DNA of 46,139 nt, taken from positions 1-46,139 of the forward strand of contig JACAEC010000124.1 of NCBI GenBank assembly GCA_013389055.1, written 5' to 3'. Of the stretch, positions 9,573-18,611 are shown piece by piece. The translations under genes and the position numbers were made by a program. Positions within the stretch are counted from its first letter, which is position 1. Every line of letters begins with the position of its first letter. The DNA comes from Hydrogenophilaceae bacterium. Lineage in GTDB: Bacteria; Pseudomonadota; Gammaproteobacteria; Burkholderiales; Thiobacillaceae. The notes beneath the pieces are model-generated. The model did not search any database. It was not told where the DNA came from and saw only the letters and a list, made by a program, of their open reading frames with translations.

Positions 9573-12041
9573 ATGCCGGCTAAAGTGGCCGAGGTGCACG
9601 AAAAGCTCGGCTACGCCACGGCGGCCGAGCTGATCCTGCACCTGCCGCTGCGCTACGAGGACGAAACCCGGCTCACCCCGCTGCGCGATCTGCGCCCGGG
9701 CCTGCCCGCCCTGGTCGAGGGCGAGGTCGCCCAGGCCGATGTCCAGTACCGGCCGCGCCGGCAATTGGTGGTGCAAATCGTCGAACCGCCATCTCTCCCC
9801 TCCCCCCCCGGGGGAGGGGCCGGGGGTGAGGGAAATGCGCGGCATATCCCCCTTCCGCCCGAAACAATCGAATTCGCCCGCCGACTAAGACACCAACAGA
9901 CCGATGCCGAACAACTGATCTGGCAACTGCTGCGCGACCGGCGTGTGGCCGATGCAAAATTTCAGCGGCAGAAACCTGTCGGTCCCTATTTCATCGACTT
10001 CTATTGCCACGAGCGCAAGCTGGCAATCGGGCTTGATGCAGGGCAACACGCTGACCGAGCCGATCATGATGCCAAACGTGATGCCTACCTCGAAGCGCAA
10101 GGTATTCGCACACTGCGCTTCTGGAATAGCGAGGTGTTGCAGCAAACCGAGAGCGTTCTCGAAGCCATCTGGCAGGCGCTGAATCCCTCACCCCCGGCCC
10201 CTCCCCCGGGGGGGGAGGGGAGACAATCGATATTGGCACCCACGCTGTTCTTCCGCCTGCTCCACTTCTATCCCAACCAGCAGGCGCAACTGAAGCCTGG
10301 CAACCGCATCCGCCTGTTCGGCGAGCAGCGCCAGGGCTTTCACGGTTTGGAAATGGTGCACCCGCGCTACCGGCTGGTGCGACCGGACACGCCGCTCTCC
10401 GAAACCCTGACCCCGGTCTACCCCACCGTCGCCGGCCTGTCGCAGACGGCTATTCGCAAGGCCATCGCCGCTGCCCTGCTTGATGCCGACCTTGGTGAGG
10501 CATTGCCTGCGCCCTTGTTGAAAAAACTCAAGCTGCCAGGGTTCGAGCCCTCGCTGCGCCGCCTGCACTCGCCGCCCCCGGATGCCGCGCTGGCCGCCCT
10601 GGAACTCAAGACCGACCCGGCCTGGCAACGGCTGAAGTTCGACGAATTGCTCGCCCAGCAACTCGCGCTCAAGCGCTACGCCCAGGCCCGGCACCGCCTC
10701 GCGGCCCTGCCGCTGAAGGACGAACAACACCTGATCGAGCGCTATCTCGCCGGCCTGCCGTTCGCGCCAACCGGGGCGCAACAGCGCGCAATCAAGGAGA
10801 TCCTGCGCGACCTCACCGGCCGCCACCCGATGAACCGCCTGCTGCAAGGCGATGTCGGCAGCGGCAAGACCCTGGTCGCCTGTGTCGCCTGCCTGGCCGC
10901 GGTGGGCTGTGGCCAGCAGGCGGCGGTGATGGCGCCGACCGAAATCCTGGCCGAGCAGCACTACCTCAAGTTCCGCGACTGGCTCACGCCGCTCGGGCTC
11001 AAGGTGGTCTGGCTCGCCGCCGCCCTGAAGGGCAAGACCAAGCGCGAGGCGCTGGACCGGATCGCCGATGGCAGCGCGCAGGTGGTGGTCGGCACCCACG
11101 CCCTGTTCCAGGAGGGCGTCGAGTTCCATGCCCTGGCCCTGGCTGTGGTCGACGAGCAGCACCGCTTCGGCGTCGCTCAACGACTGGCTCTGCGCCATAA
11201 GGGCAAGCACAAGGCAGCGCAGCCGCATCTCTTGATGATGTCGGCCACCCCCATCCCGCGCAGCCTGGCCATGAGCTACCTGGCCGACCTCGACGTCTCG
11301 GTGATCGACGAGCTGCCGCCCGGCCGCAGCCCAATCACCACCAAGCTCATCGGCATGAACCGGCGCGACGAGGTGGTCGAGCGCCTGCGCCACTATTGTG
11401 CCGACGGCGCCCAGGCCTATTGGGTCTGCCCCCTGGTCGAGGAATCGCAGAAGCTGGAATTGAAGGCGGCGCTGGATACCTACGAGGAGATGCAGGCGGC
11501 GCTGCCGGAGCTCAAGATCGGCCTGGTCCACGGCCGGATGAAGGCTGAGGAGAAGGCCGCGGTGATGGCCGCCTTCAAGGCCGGCGAGATCCAGCTCCTG
11601 GTCGCCACCACGGTGATCGAGGTCGGCGTCGACGTGCCCAACGCCTCGCTCATGGTGATCGACCACGCCGAGCGCATGGGCCTGGCGCAACTGCATCAAC
11701 TGCGCGGCCGGGTCGGCCGTGGCAGCCGGGAATCGACCTGCCTGCTGCTCTATGCCGATGCCCTGTCGGACCTGGCCAAGCAAAGATTGAAGATCATCCG
11801 CGACAGCCAGGACGGCTTCGCCATCGCCCGCGAGGATTTGAAGCTGCGCGGGCCGGGTGAATTTTTGGGCGCCCGCCAATCCGGCCTGCCCCTGCTGCGC
11901 TTCGCCGATCTGGAAAACGACGTCGAGCTCTTGGAAGCGGCGCGCGACGCCGCCGACGACCTGCTCAAGCGCGAGCCGGAAATCGTCCAGCGCCACCTCG
12001 CCCGCTGGCTGCCCCAGGGCGCGGCCTTCATGCTGGCATAA
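9573..12041 (+). CDS. recG: ATP-dependent DNA helicase RecG containing an in-frame DUF559-type insertion in the N-terminal OB/wedge region
   Basis: RLLQGDVGSGKTLVA, MAPTEILAEQHY, VVDEQHRFGV, MSATPIPRSLA, QLRGRVGRGSRESTCLLLY: RecG helicase motifs; about 144 extra residues at 9791-10224 read as DUF559. Confidence 0.94.
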   Translation: MPAKVAEVHEKLGYATAAELILHLPLRYEDETRLTPLRDLRPGLPALVEGEVAQADVQYRPRRQLVVQIVEPPSLPSPPGGGAGGEGNARHIPLPPETIEFARRLRHQQTDAEQLIWQLLRDRRVADAKFQRQKPVGPYFIDFYCHERKLAIGLDAGQHADRADHDAKRDAYLEAQGIRTLRFWNSEVLQQTESVLEAIWQALNPSPPAPPPGGEGRQSILAPTLFFRLLHFYPNQQAQLKPGNRIRLFGEQRQGFHGLEMVHPRYRLVRPDTPLSETLTPVYPTVAGLSQTAIRKAIAAALLDADLGEALPAPLLKKLKLPGFEPSLRRLHSPPPDAALAALELKTDPAWQRLKFDELLAQQLALKRYAQARHRLAALPLKDEQHLIERYLAGLPFAPTGAQQRAIKEILRDLTGRHPMNRLLQGDVGSGKTLVACVACLAAVGCGQQAAVMAPTEILAEQHYLKFRDWLTPLGLKVVWLAAALKGKTKREALDRIADGSAQVVVGTHALFQEGVEFHALALAVVDEQHRFGVAQRLALRHKGKHKAAQPHLLMMSATPIPRSLAMSYLADLDVSVIDELPPGRSPITTKLIGMNRRDEVVERLRHYCADGAQAYWVCPLVEESQKLELKAALDTYEEMQAALPELKIGLVHGRMKAEEKAAVMAAFKAGEIQLLVATTVIEVGVDVPNASLMVIDHAERMGLAQLHQLRGRVGRGSRESTCLLLYADALSDLAKQRLKIIRDSQDGFAIAREDLKLRGPGEFLGARQSGLPLLRFADLENDVELLEAARDAADDLLKREPEIVQRHLARWLPQGAAFMLA
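9794..10223. mobile_element. Putative insertion: DUF559 coding segment flanked by 40-bp perfect inverted repeats inside recG
   Basis: 9794-9833 TCTCCCCTCCCCCCCCGGGGGAGGGGCCGGGGGTGAGGGA is the exact reverse complement of 10184-10223; enclosed peptide FARRLRHQQTDAEQLIWQLLRDRRVADAKFQRQKPVGPYFIDFYCHERKLAIGLDAGQH...QGIRTLRFWNSEVLQQTESVLEAIWQAL reads as DUF559. Confidence 0.7.
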
Positions 12042-12074
12042 TGCGCGATAAGAACGAATAACAAGGGGAACACG

Positions 12075-12605
12075 ATGGCAAAGCCACCCCGCAATTTGCC
12101 GACCGACGCAATCAGCTCGGCCATCCTGGTCATCCGTGGCCAAAGGGTGATGCTCGACGCCGACTTGGCCCAACTCTATGGCGTGGAAACCCGTGCGCTG
12201 ATCCAGGCGGTCAAACGCAATCTTGATCGCTTTCCGCCAGACTTCATGTTTCAACTGGCAAATCAAGAGCTTGCCAACTTGAAATCACAATTTGTGATCT
12301 CAAGTTGGGGTGGCCGGCGCACCGCGCCCTATGCCTTCACCGAGCAGGGCGTGGCCATGCTCTCCTCGGTGCTGCGCAGCTCTCAAGCCATCGCCGTCAA
12401 CATCGAGATCATGCGCGCCTTCGTGCGCCTGCGGGAGTGGCTGACCACGAACAAGGAACTGGCCGCCAAGCTCGACGCACTGGAGCGCAAGCTTTCCAGC
12501 TATGACCAGGCCATCGCCGGCATCCTCAATGCCATCCGGGAACTGATGAAGCCGCCGGAAACCAAAAAGCGCCCCATCGGCTTCGTCACGCCGAAAGAGA
12601 AATAA
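12075..12605 (+). CDS. ORF6N-domain (KilA-N-like, phage-type DNA-binding) protein
   Basis: VIRGQRVMLDADLAQLYGVETRALIQAVKRNLDRFPPDFMFQLANQE...RTAPYAFTEQGVAMLSSVLRSSQAIAVNIEIMRAFVRLRE. Confidence 0.88.
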   Translation: MAKPPRNLPTDAISSAILVIRGQRVMLDADLAQLYGVETRALIQAVKRNLDRFPPDFMFQLANQELANLKSQFVISSWGGRRTAPYAFTEQGVAMLSSVLRSSQAIAVNIEIMRAFVRLREWLTTNKELAAKLDALERKLSSYDQAIAGILNAIRELMKPPETKKRPIGFVTPKEK

Positions 12606-12632
12606 GCTAGCGGTGGCATAATCGCGGCCCGT

Positions 12633-13154
12633 ATGAACCCTTGGCACTCCCCCCTCTGGCAAGCCGGGCCGCTGCGCGACTGGCTGGCCGACCACGGTTC
12701 GCTCACCCGCCGCCTGCAGGCGCGCTGCCCGGGCTTTGCCGTGCAGCGGCTGGCGCAGGGCATCGCCCGGCCGCAGGCCGACGAATGCGCCGAGCTCGGC
12801 CTCGCCCCCGGCCGGGTGGCGGTGGTGCGCGAGGTGCTCTTGCTCTGCGCGGGCAAGCCCGTGGTGTTCGCCCACAGCGCGGTCGCCCTTGAAGGCTTGC
12901 GCGGCCCCTGGGTGGGGCTGTCCAAGCTGGGCAACCAGTCCCTGGGGGCCGCCCTGTTCGCCGACCCGATGGTCGTGCGCCATCCCCTGGAATACCGGCG
13001 GCTGGATGCCCGCCACCCACTCTACCGGGCGGCCGCCGCCCACCTGACCGAGACACCACGCTTTCTGTGGGCCCGCCGCTCGCGCTTCGAGCGGGCCGGC
13101 TCGCCTATACTGGTCACCGAAGTATTTCTGCCGGAGGTGTTATGTCTGCCCTGA
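12633..13154 (+). CDS. ubiC: Chorismate pyruvate-lyase
   Basis: [24 protein letters not shown]...[21 protein letters not shown]...[14 protein letters not shown]...[25 protein letters not shown]; overlaps ubiA. Confidence 0.92.
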   Translation: MNPWHSPLWQAGPLRDWLADHGSLTRRLQARCPGFAVQRLAQGIARPQADECAELGLAPGRVAVVREVLLLCAGKPVVFAHSAVALEGLRGPWVGLSKLGNQSLGAALFADPMVVRHPLEYRRLDARHPLYRAAAAHLTETPRFLWARRSRFERAGSPILVTEVFLPEVLCLP

Positions 13155-14020
13155 GCCTTGCCGAACGCCTGACGATCTACGAAAAGCTGATGCGCCTGGA
13201 CAAGCCCATCGGCATCCTGCTGCTCGCCTGGCCTACGCTCTGGGGCCTGTGGTTCGCCAGCGGCGGCCGGCCGAGTTTCATCATCCTTTGGGTCTTTGCC
13301 TTGGGCATCGTGCTCATGCGCAGTGCCGGTTGCGTGGTGAACGACTATGCCGACCGCGATTTCGACCGCCATGTCGCGCGCACCAAGGATCGGCCCTTGG
13401 CCGCCGGCCAACTCGGCAACAAGGAGGCCCTCGCCCTGGCGGCCGGCCTGGCCTTGGCCGCCTTTCTCCTGATCCTGCCGCTGCAAAGCTGGCTGTTGAT
13501 CAAGCTCTCTCTGGTGGCCGCCCTGCTCGCCGCGACCTACCCCTTCACCAAGCGTTTCTTCGCCATCCCCCAGGCCTATCTCGGCATCGCCTTCGGCTTC
13601 GGCATCCCCATGGCCTATGCCGCCGAACTCGACGCCGTGCCGCCGGTGGCCTGGCTGCTGCTGGCGGCCAACGTATTCTGGAGCATCGCCTACGACACCG
13701 AATACGCCATGGTCGACCGCGAGGACGACCTCAAGATCGGCATCAAGACCTCGGCCATCACCTTCGGCCGCTACGACGTGGCAGCGGTGATGGCGAGCTA
13801 CGGCGCAAGCCTGCTGCTCCTGGGCCTGGCCGGCCAGCAGCTCAATATGGGCAAGTTCTATTACCTGGGCCTCGCGGTCGCGGCGGCCATCGCCGCCTAC
13901 CACTACAGCCTGATCCGCGAGCGCGACCCGGCCAAGTGCTTCAAAGCCTTCCGGCACAACAACTGGTTCGGCACCGCGGTGTTCGCCGGCATCGTGGTCG
14001 ATTACCTGGCCAGCGCCTAA
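13142..14020 (+). CDS. ubiA: 4-hydroxybenzoate octaprenyltransferase
   Basis: [69 protein letters not shown]. Confidence 0.96.
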   Translation: MSALSLAERLTIYEKLMRLDKPIGILLLAWPTLWGLWFASGGRPSFIILWVFALGIVLMRSAGCVVNDYADRDFDRHVARTKDRPLAAGQLGNKEALALAAGLALAAFLLILPLQSWLLIKLSLVAALLAATYPFTKRFFAIPQAYLGIAFGFGIPMAYAAELDAVPPVAWLLLAANVFWSIAYDTEYAMVDREDDLKIGIKTSAITFGRYDVAAVMASYGASLLLLGLAGQQLNMGKFYYLGLAVAAAIAAYHYSLIRERDPAKCFKAFRHNNWFGTAVFAGIVVDYLASA

Positions 14021-14568
14021 GCCGGCTTGATCGCCGACTTCGGCCGGAAGGCCTTGACCACCTCTTCCCGCGTCTCCAGATAGGGCCCGCCGATCAGGTC
14101 GACGCCATAGGGCACGGCGGCGAACACGCCGTCCAAGGTCTCCTGGATCGCCTTGGGCTGGCCCGGCAGGTTGAGGATGAGGCAGGCCCCCCGAACCACG
14201 CCGACCTGGCGCGAGAGGATGGCGGTGGGCACGTACTTGAGCGACACCGCGCGCATCTGCTCGCCGAAGCCCGGCAGCACCTTGTCGGCCACGGCCAGGG
14301 TCGCCTCGGGCGTGACGTCGCGCGGGGCCGGCCCGGTGCCGCCGGTGGTCAGCACCAGGCAACAGCCGCAGACGTCGGCCAGCTCTTTCAGGGTGTCCTC
14401 GATCACCGCCCGCTCGTCGGGGATGAGCCGCTCGACGAAGCTGAGCGGGTTGTGCAGGGCACTGCCCAGCCACTCCTTCAGGGCCGGCAGGCCCTTGTCC
14501 TCGTAGACGCCCTGGCTGGCCCGGTCGCTGATCGAGACCAGGCCGATGATTGCCTGTTCATGTATCAC
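14017..14568 (-). CDS. mog: Molybdopterin adenylyltransferase (MogA-like)
   Basis: [28 protein letters not shown]...[91 protein letters not shown]. Confidence 0.94.
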   Translation of the reverse strand: MIHEQAIIGLVSISDRASQGVYEDKGLPALKEWLGSALHNPLSFVERLIPDERAVIEDTLKELADVCGCCLVLTTGGTGPAPRDVTPEATLAVADKVLPGFGEQMRAVSLKYVPTAILSRQVGVVRGACLILNLPGQPKAIQETLDGVFAAVPYGVDLIGGPYLETREEVVKAFRPKSAIKPA

Positions 14569-14704
14569 GGCTCAATTCCTTCCCCTGGCGGCACAGCCAC
14601 CTGCTGAATAAATAATCATTGGCAAAAGAGGCCAATATTTGTGAAGATACATTCAACTATTCAAATAATTTCCGTGCCATAACGGAAAAAAGGACTCTGG
14701 AGCA

Positions 14705-15814
14705 ATGAAGCGAGTAAAACAGAGCGACATTGTAATCGGCAAGCCGCTGCCCTTCGATTGCTACGACCAGGCCAACAAGCTGCTGCTGAAGAAGGGGCAG
14801 ATCCTCGTCAACGAGAATCAACTGGCGGTACTGATCGAGCGCGGACTATACAGCGACGGCCTGCCGAACGTCTCGGCCAAGACAGCGCTGCCCACCGACA
14901 AACCCTCCGTGTTCACCCAAATCGCACTGATCGAGATGCGGCTGGACAAGCTGTTCCAGACCGTGATCGAGAACAAGCCGGAGCCGAAATTCGCCGAGGC
15001 GATCATGCAGTTCGCCCGCGACATCCAGACCCTGTGCGCCCTCGATGCCGATGCCGCGCTGGGCGCCCTGCACCTGAACCAGAAACGCCACTACACCACG
15101 GCCCATCCCATCGACGTCGCCATCCTTGCCGAGCTGATCGGCCTGCGCAAGGCCATGCCGGAGGAACAACGCAGGTCCATGCTGGCCGCGGCGCTGACCG
15201 CCAACCTCTCCATTCTCGAACTGCAGGAGACCATGCAGCGCCAGATGTCGCCCCTGAACGAGGACCAGCGCAACGCCCTGCGCATCCATCCGGTGCTCTC
15301 GGTCGAGCGCCTGCTCGATCTCGGGGTCAAGGACGAGGCTTGGTTCGCCGCCGTGCTGCATCACCACGAAAAACAGGACGGCAGCGGCTACCCCGGCGCC
15401 AAGCGCGGCGACGACATCCCGCTCACCGCCCGCATCATCGGCCTGGCCGATACCTACAGCGCCATGGTCACCCCCCGCTGCTACCGGCCGAACCAACTGG
15501 CGAAAGATGCCCTGCGCGAGGTCTTCCTGAAACGTGGCGCCGAGATCGATGCGGAATTGGCCGGCCTGTTCATCAAGGAGATGGGCATCTATCCGCCCGG
15601 CGCCTTCGTGAAGATCGCCAACGGCGACATCGCCGTAGTCCTGAAACGCGGCCAAAACGGCACCAGCCCCCGGGTCAAGGCCGTCATCGGACCGCGCGGC
15701 ACCCCCCTGCCCTTCATGGTCGAACGCGACACCAGCCAAAGCGGCTTCGAAATTCGGGAAATGGTGGCGCGCAACATCGAACTCAAACTCGACCTGCGCC
15801 AACTCTGGTCGTAG
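14705..15814 (+). CDS. HD-GYP domain protein (probable c-di-GMP phosphodiesterase)
   Basis: HPVLSVERLLDLGVKDEAWFAAVLHHHEKQDGSGYPGAKRGDDIPLTARIIGLADTYSAMVTPRCYRP: HHE..DGSGYP and DxYxAM signatures. Confidence 0.88.
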   Translation: MKRVKQSDIVIGKPLPFDCYDQANKLLLKKGQILVNENQLAVLIERGLYSDGLPNVSAKTALPTDKPSVFTQIALIEMRLDKLFQTVIENKPEPKFAEAIMQFARDIQTLCALDADAALGALHLNQKRHYTTAHPIDVAILAELIGLRKAMPEEQRRSMLAAALTANLSILELQETMQRQMSPLNEDQRNALRIHPVLSVERLLDLGVKDEAWFAAVLHHHEKQDGSGYPGAKRGDDIPLTARIIGLADTYSAMVTPRCYRPNQLAKDALREVFLKRGAEIDAELAGLFIKEMGIYPPGAFVKIANGDIAVVLKRGQNGTSPRVKAVIGPRGTPLPFMVERDTSQSGFEIREMVARNIELKLDLRQLWS

Positions 15815-15824
15815 ACTGAACGGC

Positions 15825-16346
15825 ATGCACACGCCGCCTGCCGTCATCCGCATCTTGCTGCGCCAGCTGGCCGCCCTGATCGTCGGCCTGAGCCTCGGCT
15901 GTGCCGCCTTGGCCGATCCGCCCGAGGGCTACCCCTTCGTCGACTACGACAGCGGCCTGGCCCAAGCCAAGGCTGAGAACAAGCCGATCCTGCTCTACTT
16001 CGGCCGCTACGGCTGCGCCTGGTGCGAGCACACCAACCGCAAGACCTTCAGCGACCCCGAGATCAAGCGCATCTACAGCGAGAACTACGTGCTCGTCTAC
16101 GCCGACGCCGAAGGCAACCGCCGCCTGCGCCTGCCCAGCGGCGAGCGCATCACCGAAGGCGAGCTGGGCGCCCGCCTGGGCGCCTTCGCCACGCCGCTGT
16201 TCGTCTTCCTCACCGCGGAAGGCCGCCAGGTCGCCAAGGTCCCGGGCTTCAAGACGGTGGACGACTTCAAGGACTACGACCGCTACGTCCGCGGCCGGCA
16301 TTACGAGAGCCAGTCGCTGACGGAATTCCTCAAGTCCCGGCCGTGA
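15825..16346 (+). CDS. Exported thioredoxin-fold protein (CxxC)
   Basis: N-terminal hydrophobic segment; AKAENKPILLYFGRYGCAWCEHTNRKTFSDPEIKRIYSENYVLVYAD...ATPLFVFLTAEGRQVAKVPGF. Confidence 0.85.
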   Translation: MHTPPAVIRILLRQLAALIVGLSLGCAALADPPEGYPFVDYDSGLAQAKAENKPILLYFGRYGCAWCEHTNRKTFSDPEIKRIYSENYVLVYADAEGNRRLRLPSGERITEGELGARLGAFATPLFVFLTAEGRQVAKVPGFKTVDDFKDYDRYVRGRHYESQSLTEFLKSRP

Positions 16347-17530
16347 ACCGCCTTCTGCCTCTCTGCCTCTCGGCCTTGCTCAGCCTGCCCGTTGCGGCGC
16401 AGTGGCAGTTCGACGCCCCGATCGCCCTCGCCGCGGCCAAGGCCGGCGTCTTCCACCATCTCGACGCCTCCGGCCGCAAGGCCATCGCCGTCGCTGACGG
16501 CCGTGTCGCGATCGCCTGGGAAGACAACCGCAACGGCACCCCAACCTGCCATGTCGCGCTCAGGCCGGATTCGGCTGCCGGCTTTCGCGAGTTCAGCTTC
16601 GGCCAGGGCGAATGCTTCGAGCCGGCGCTGACCGCTCTCGATCACGGCCGCTTCGCCTTGATCTGGGAAGACGCCGCCGGCATGAATGCCGCGCTGCTGA
16701 CCGAGCGCGGCATCTCCGCCACCCTTAACCTCGCTGCCCAGGGCAGCCAGGGCACCTTGGCCTACCTGCCCGGCCGCGGCCTGTTCGCCGCCTGGTCCGG
16801 CCGCGACGGCCGCTGGCAACGCATCTATCGCGCAAGGCTGACCGTCGCCGGGCAGCCGACCTTGGCCGACGCCGCACAGCCGGCCGACCCGGCGCTACCG
16901 GCCGACGACCAGATCTACCCGGCGCTCGCCGTCGCCGGCGGCGGCATCGCCCTCGCCTGGGAAGACCGCCGGCTGGGCCACACGGTCATCTTCGGCAGCC
17001 GCAGCGACGACGGGACCGACTGGACGCCGCCCCTGCGCGTGAGCCAAAACCCGAGCGGTTCCTCCTCCGGCCTCGGTCGCGGCAGCGGCGCCATGCGGCC
17101 GGCCCTGGCCGCCTTCGGCGCGCGACTGGCCGCCGTCTGGCTGGACAAGCGCGACTTCCTCTCCGGCTATGACGTCTATGCCGCCCTGAGCGATGACGGC
17201 GGACAGCACTTCGGCCCCAACCTCAAGGTCCAGGACAGCTTCGGCGATTCCATCGCCCAGTGGCACGCGGCCGCAGCCGGCAACGACCGTGGCGATCTGG
17301 TCATCGCCTGGGACGACGAACGCGACGGCAATGCCGACATCTGGCTCAGCTGGCGCACCACCGACGGCTTTGCCGACAACCTCTCGCCGCCGCCCGCGCA
17401 CGGCCCCGGCAGTCAAAGCGATCCGGTCATCACCCTCGACGACAAGGGCACACTGCATCTGGCCTGGATCGAGCGCAATGCCGAGGGGCACAGCCGGCTG
17501 CGCTATGCACGGGGCAAACCGACCCGCTGA
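16343..17530 (+). CDS. Exported sialidase/BNR-like beta-propeller protein
   Basis: GTG start overlapping the upstream stop; signal peptide LLPLCLSALLSLPVAAQ; recurring blade motifs VAIAWEDNRNG, FALIWEDAAG, IALAWEDRRLG, LAAVWLDKRDF, LVIAWDDERDG, LHLAWIERNAEG. Confidence 0.75.
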   Translation: MNRLLPLCLSALLSLPVAAQWQFDAPIALAAAKAGVFHHLDASGRKAIAVADGRVAIAWEDNRNGTPTCHVALRPDSAAGFREFSFGQGECFEPALTALDHGRFALIWEDAAGMNAALLTERGISATLNLAAQGSQGTLAYLPGRGLFAAWSGRDGRWQRIYRARLTVAGQPTLADAAQPADPALPADDQIYPALAVAGGGIALAWEDRRLGHTVIFGSRSDDGTDWTPPLRVSQNPSGSSSGLGRGSGAMRPALAAFGARLAAVWLDKRDFLSGYDVYAALSDDGGQHFGPNLKVQDSFGDSIAQWHAAAAGNDRGDLVIAWDDERDGNADIWLSWRTTDGFADNLSPPPAHGPGSQSDPVITLDDKGTLHLAWIERNAEGHSRLRYARGKPTR

Positions 17531-17726
17531 GCAGCACAGCCCGGCGGCAACCCCGCAGCCGGGCCTAGCTCAATTCCCAATCTGAACGCGTACCCCGTCG
17601 GTAGCAGCACATCCTGATATCTCCCGCCTTGGCCGGTTCACGGCGCATTTCACAATACATTTGCCCTATTCGTCTTTCAGCCGGGAATGAAAAAACGCGA
17701 TGAGGACAGGAAGGGCAAAAGAATAA

Positions 17727-17750
17727 GCATATCGACCTGACCCGATATGC
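17727..17750. promoter_or_regulatory. Perfect 8-bp dyad upstream of the sigma-factor gene
   Basis: GCATATCG-acctgacc-CGATATGC, about 137 bp before the GTG start at 17887. Confidence 0.4.
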
Positions 17751-17886
17751 GCCCTTGCCAGACCCCGGCCTGGCAGCCCCCCACAGCCATCCAGACCAGG
17801 CAGTCTCATCGGCCTGACCGAGTGGACGCGTTGTTTCCCATTCCCAGACACATACCAAAGCAGCATTCAAAAAATGGGAGAACAAC

Positions 17887-18585
17887 GTGGATATCCATTC
17901 CATCGACGCCGCTGATTTTGGCCCGCGTAACGAATCCATCCAGTCCGGCCAAGCCCCCACTAACGACAGAGATATCCTGGAAGCACTGGCCTATGGCGAA
18001 CATAGCGGCATGCAAAGGCTGATGCTGCGCTATCAGGGATTTTTGCGGGGGCGTTGCCGAATGCTGGTGCGCGGCAATCGTGACGATGCCAATGACCTGT
18101 TCAGTCAGGTGATTTTCAAGGTCTACACCGAGCGCCCGGACCGCTTGCGCGAAATCCGCCACATTGGCGGCTGGTTGAGTCAGGTTGCCCAGAATCAGCA
18201 CATCGACTCCCAACGCGAACGGCAGGCCCAGGAGCGACGCGATGACAGCCTTTGTTATCTATACGAAACCATCGGCTACCAGGCACCCTCCCCGGAACAA
18301 GTCCTCTTGAACAGCGAGCTGGCCCAGCATATTCGGCGCGCGTTCGAATTGCTGCCAAGCCGCCTGGGCCGGGCCGCGCGAATGCGCTTCATGGATGACG
18401 CACCATACGAAGAGATCGCGGCAAAATTGAGCATCACCCAAGCCAATGCCAGAAAGCGGGTTCAAGAAGCCCGGCGGGTTCTCATCGCTCACCTGCTGAA
18501 CTACGTCGGCGAAGGCCAGGCAAGACAGCGACAGGCACACGGCTCGGGCGATCCCACCGCAGCGTCGGGCTACCGAGACAGTTAG
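17887..18585 (+). CDS. ECF-like sigma-70 family RNA polymerase sigma factor
   Basis: Region 2-like MQRLMLRYQGFLRGRCRMLVRGNRDDANDLFSQVIFKVYTERPDRLREIRHIGGWLSQVAQNQHIDSQR and region 4-like FELLPSRLGRAARMRFMDDAPYEEIAAKLSITQANARKRVQEARRVL. Confidence 0.85.
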   Translation: MDIHSIDAADFGPRNESIQSGQAPTNDRDILEALAYGEHSGMQRLMLRYQGFLRGRCRMLVRGNRDDANDLFSQVIFKVYTERPDRLREIRHIGGWLSQVAQNQHIDSQRERQAQERRDDSLCYLYETIGYQAPSPEQVLLNSELAQHIRRAFELLPSRLGRAARMRFMDDAPYEEIAAKLSITQANARKRVQEARRVLIAHLLNYVGEGQARQRQAHGSGDPTAASGYRDS

Positions 18586-18611
18586 ACAGCCTCAAGCATG
18601 GAGCAAGGGCA

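Noticed and set aside
9780-10240. Intein in RecG
   Set aside because: No splice-junction motifs (N-terminal Cys/Ser, C-terminal His-Asn plus Cys/Ser/Thr); segment reads as DUF559 with repeat-derived Pro/Gly flanks.
10188-12266. 692-aa antisense ORF opposite recG
   Set aside because: Shadow ORF; sense strand carries all RecG helicase motifs.
14575-14704. c-di-GMP riboswitch upstream of the HD-GYP gene
   Set aside because: Could not match the conserved GEMM-I core sequence; only simple dyads are present.
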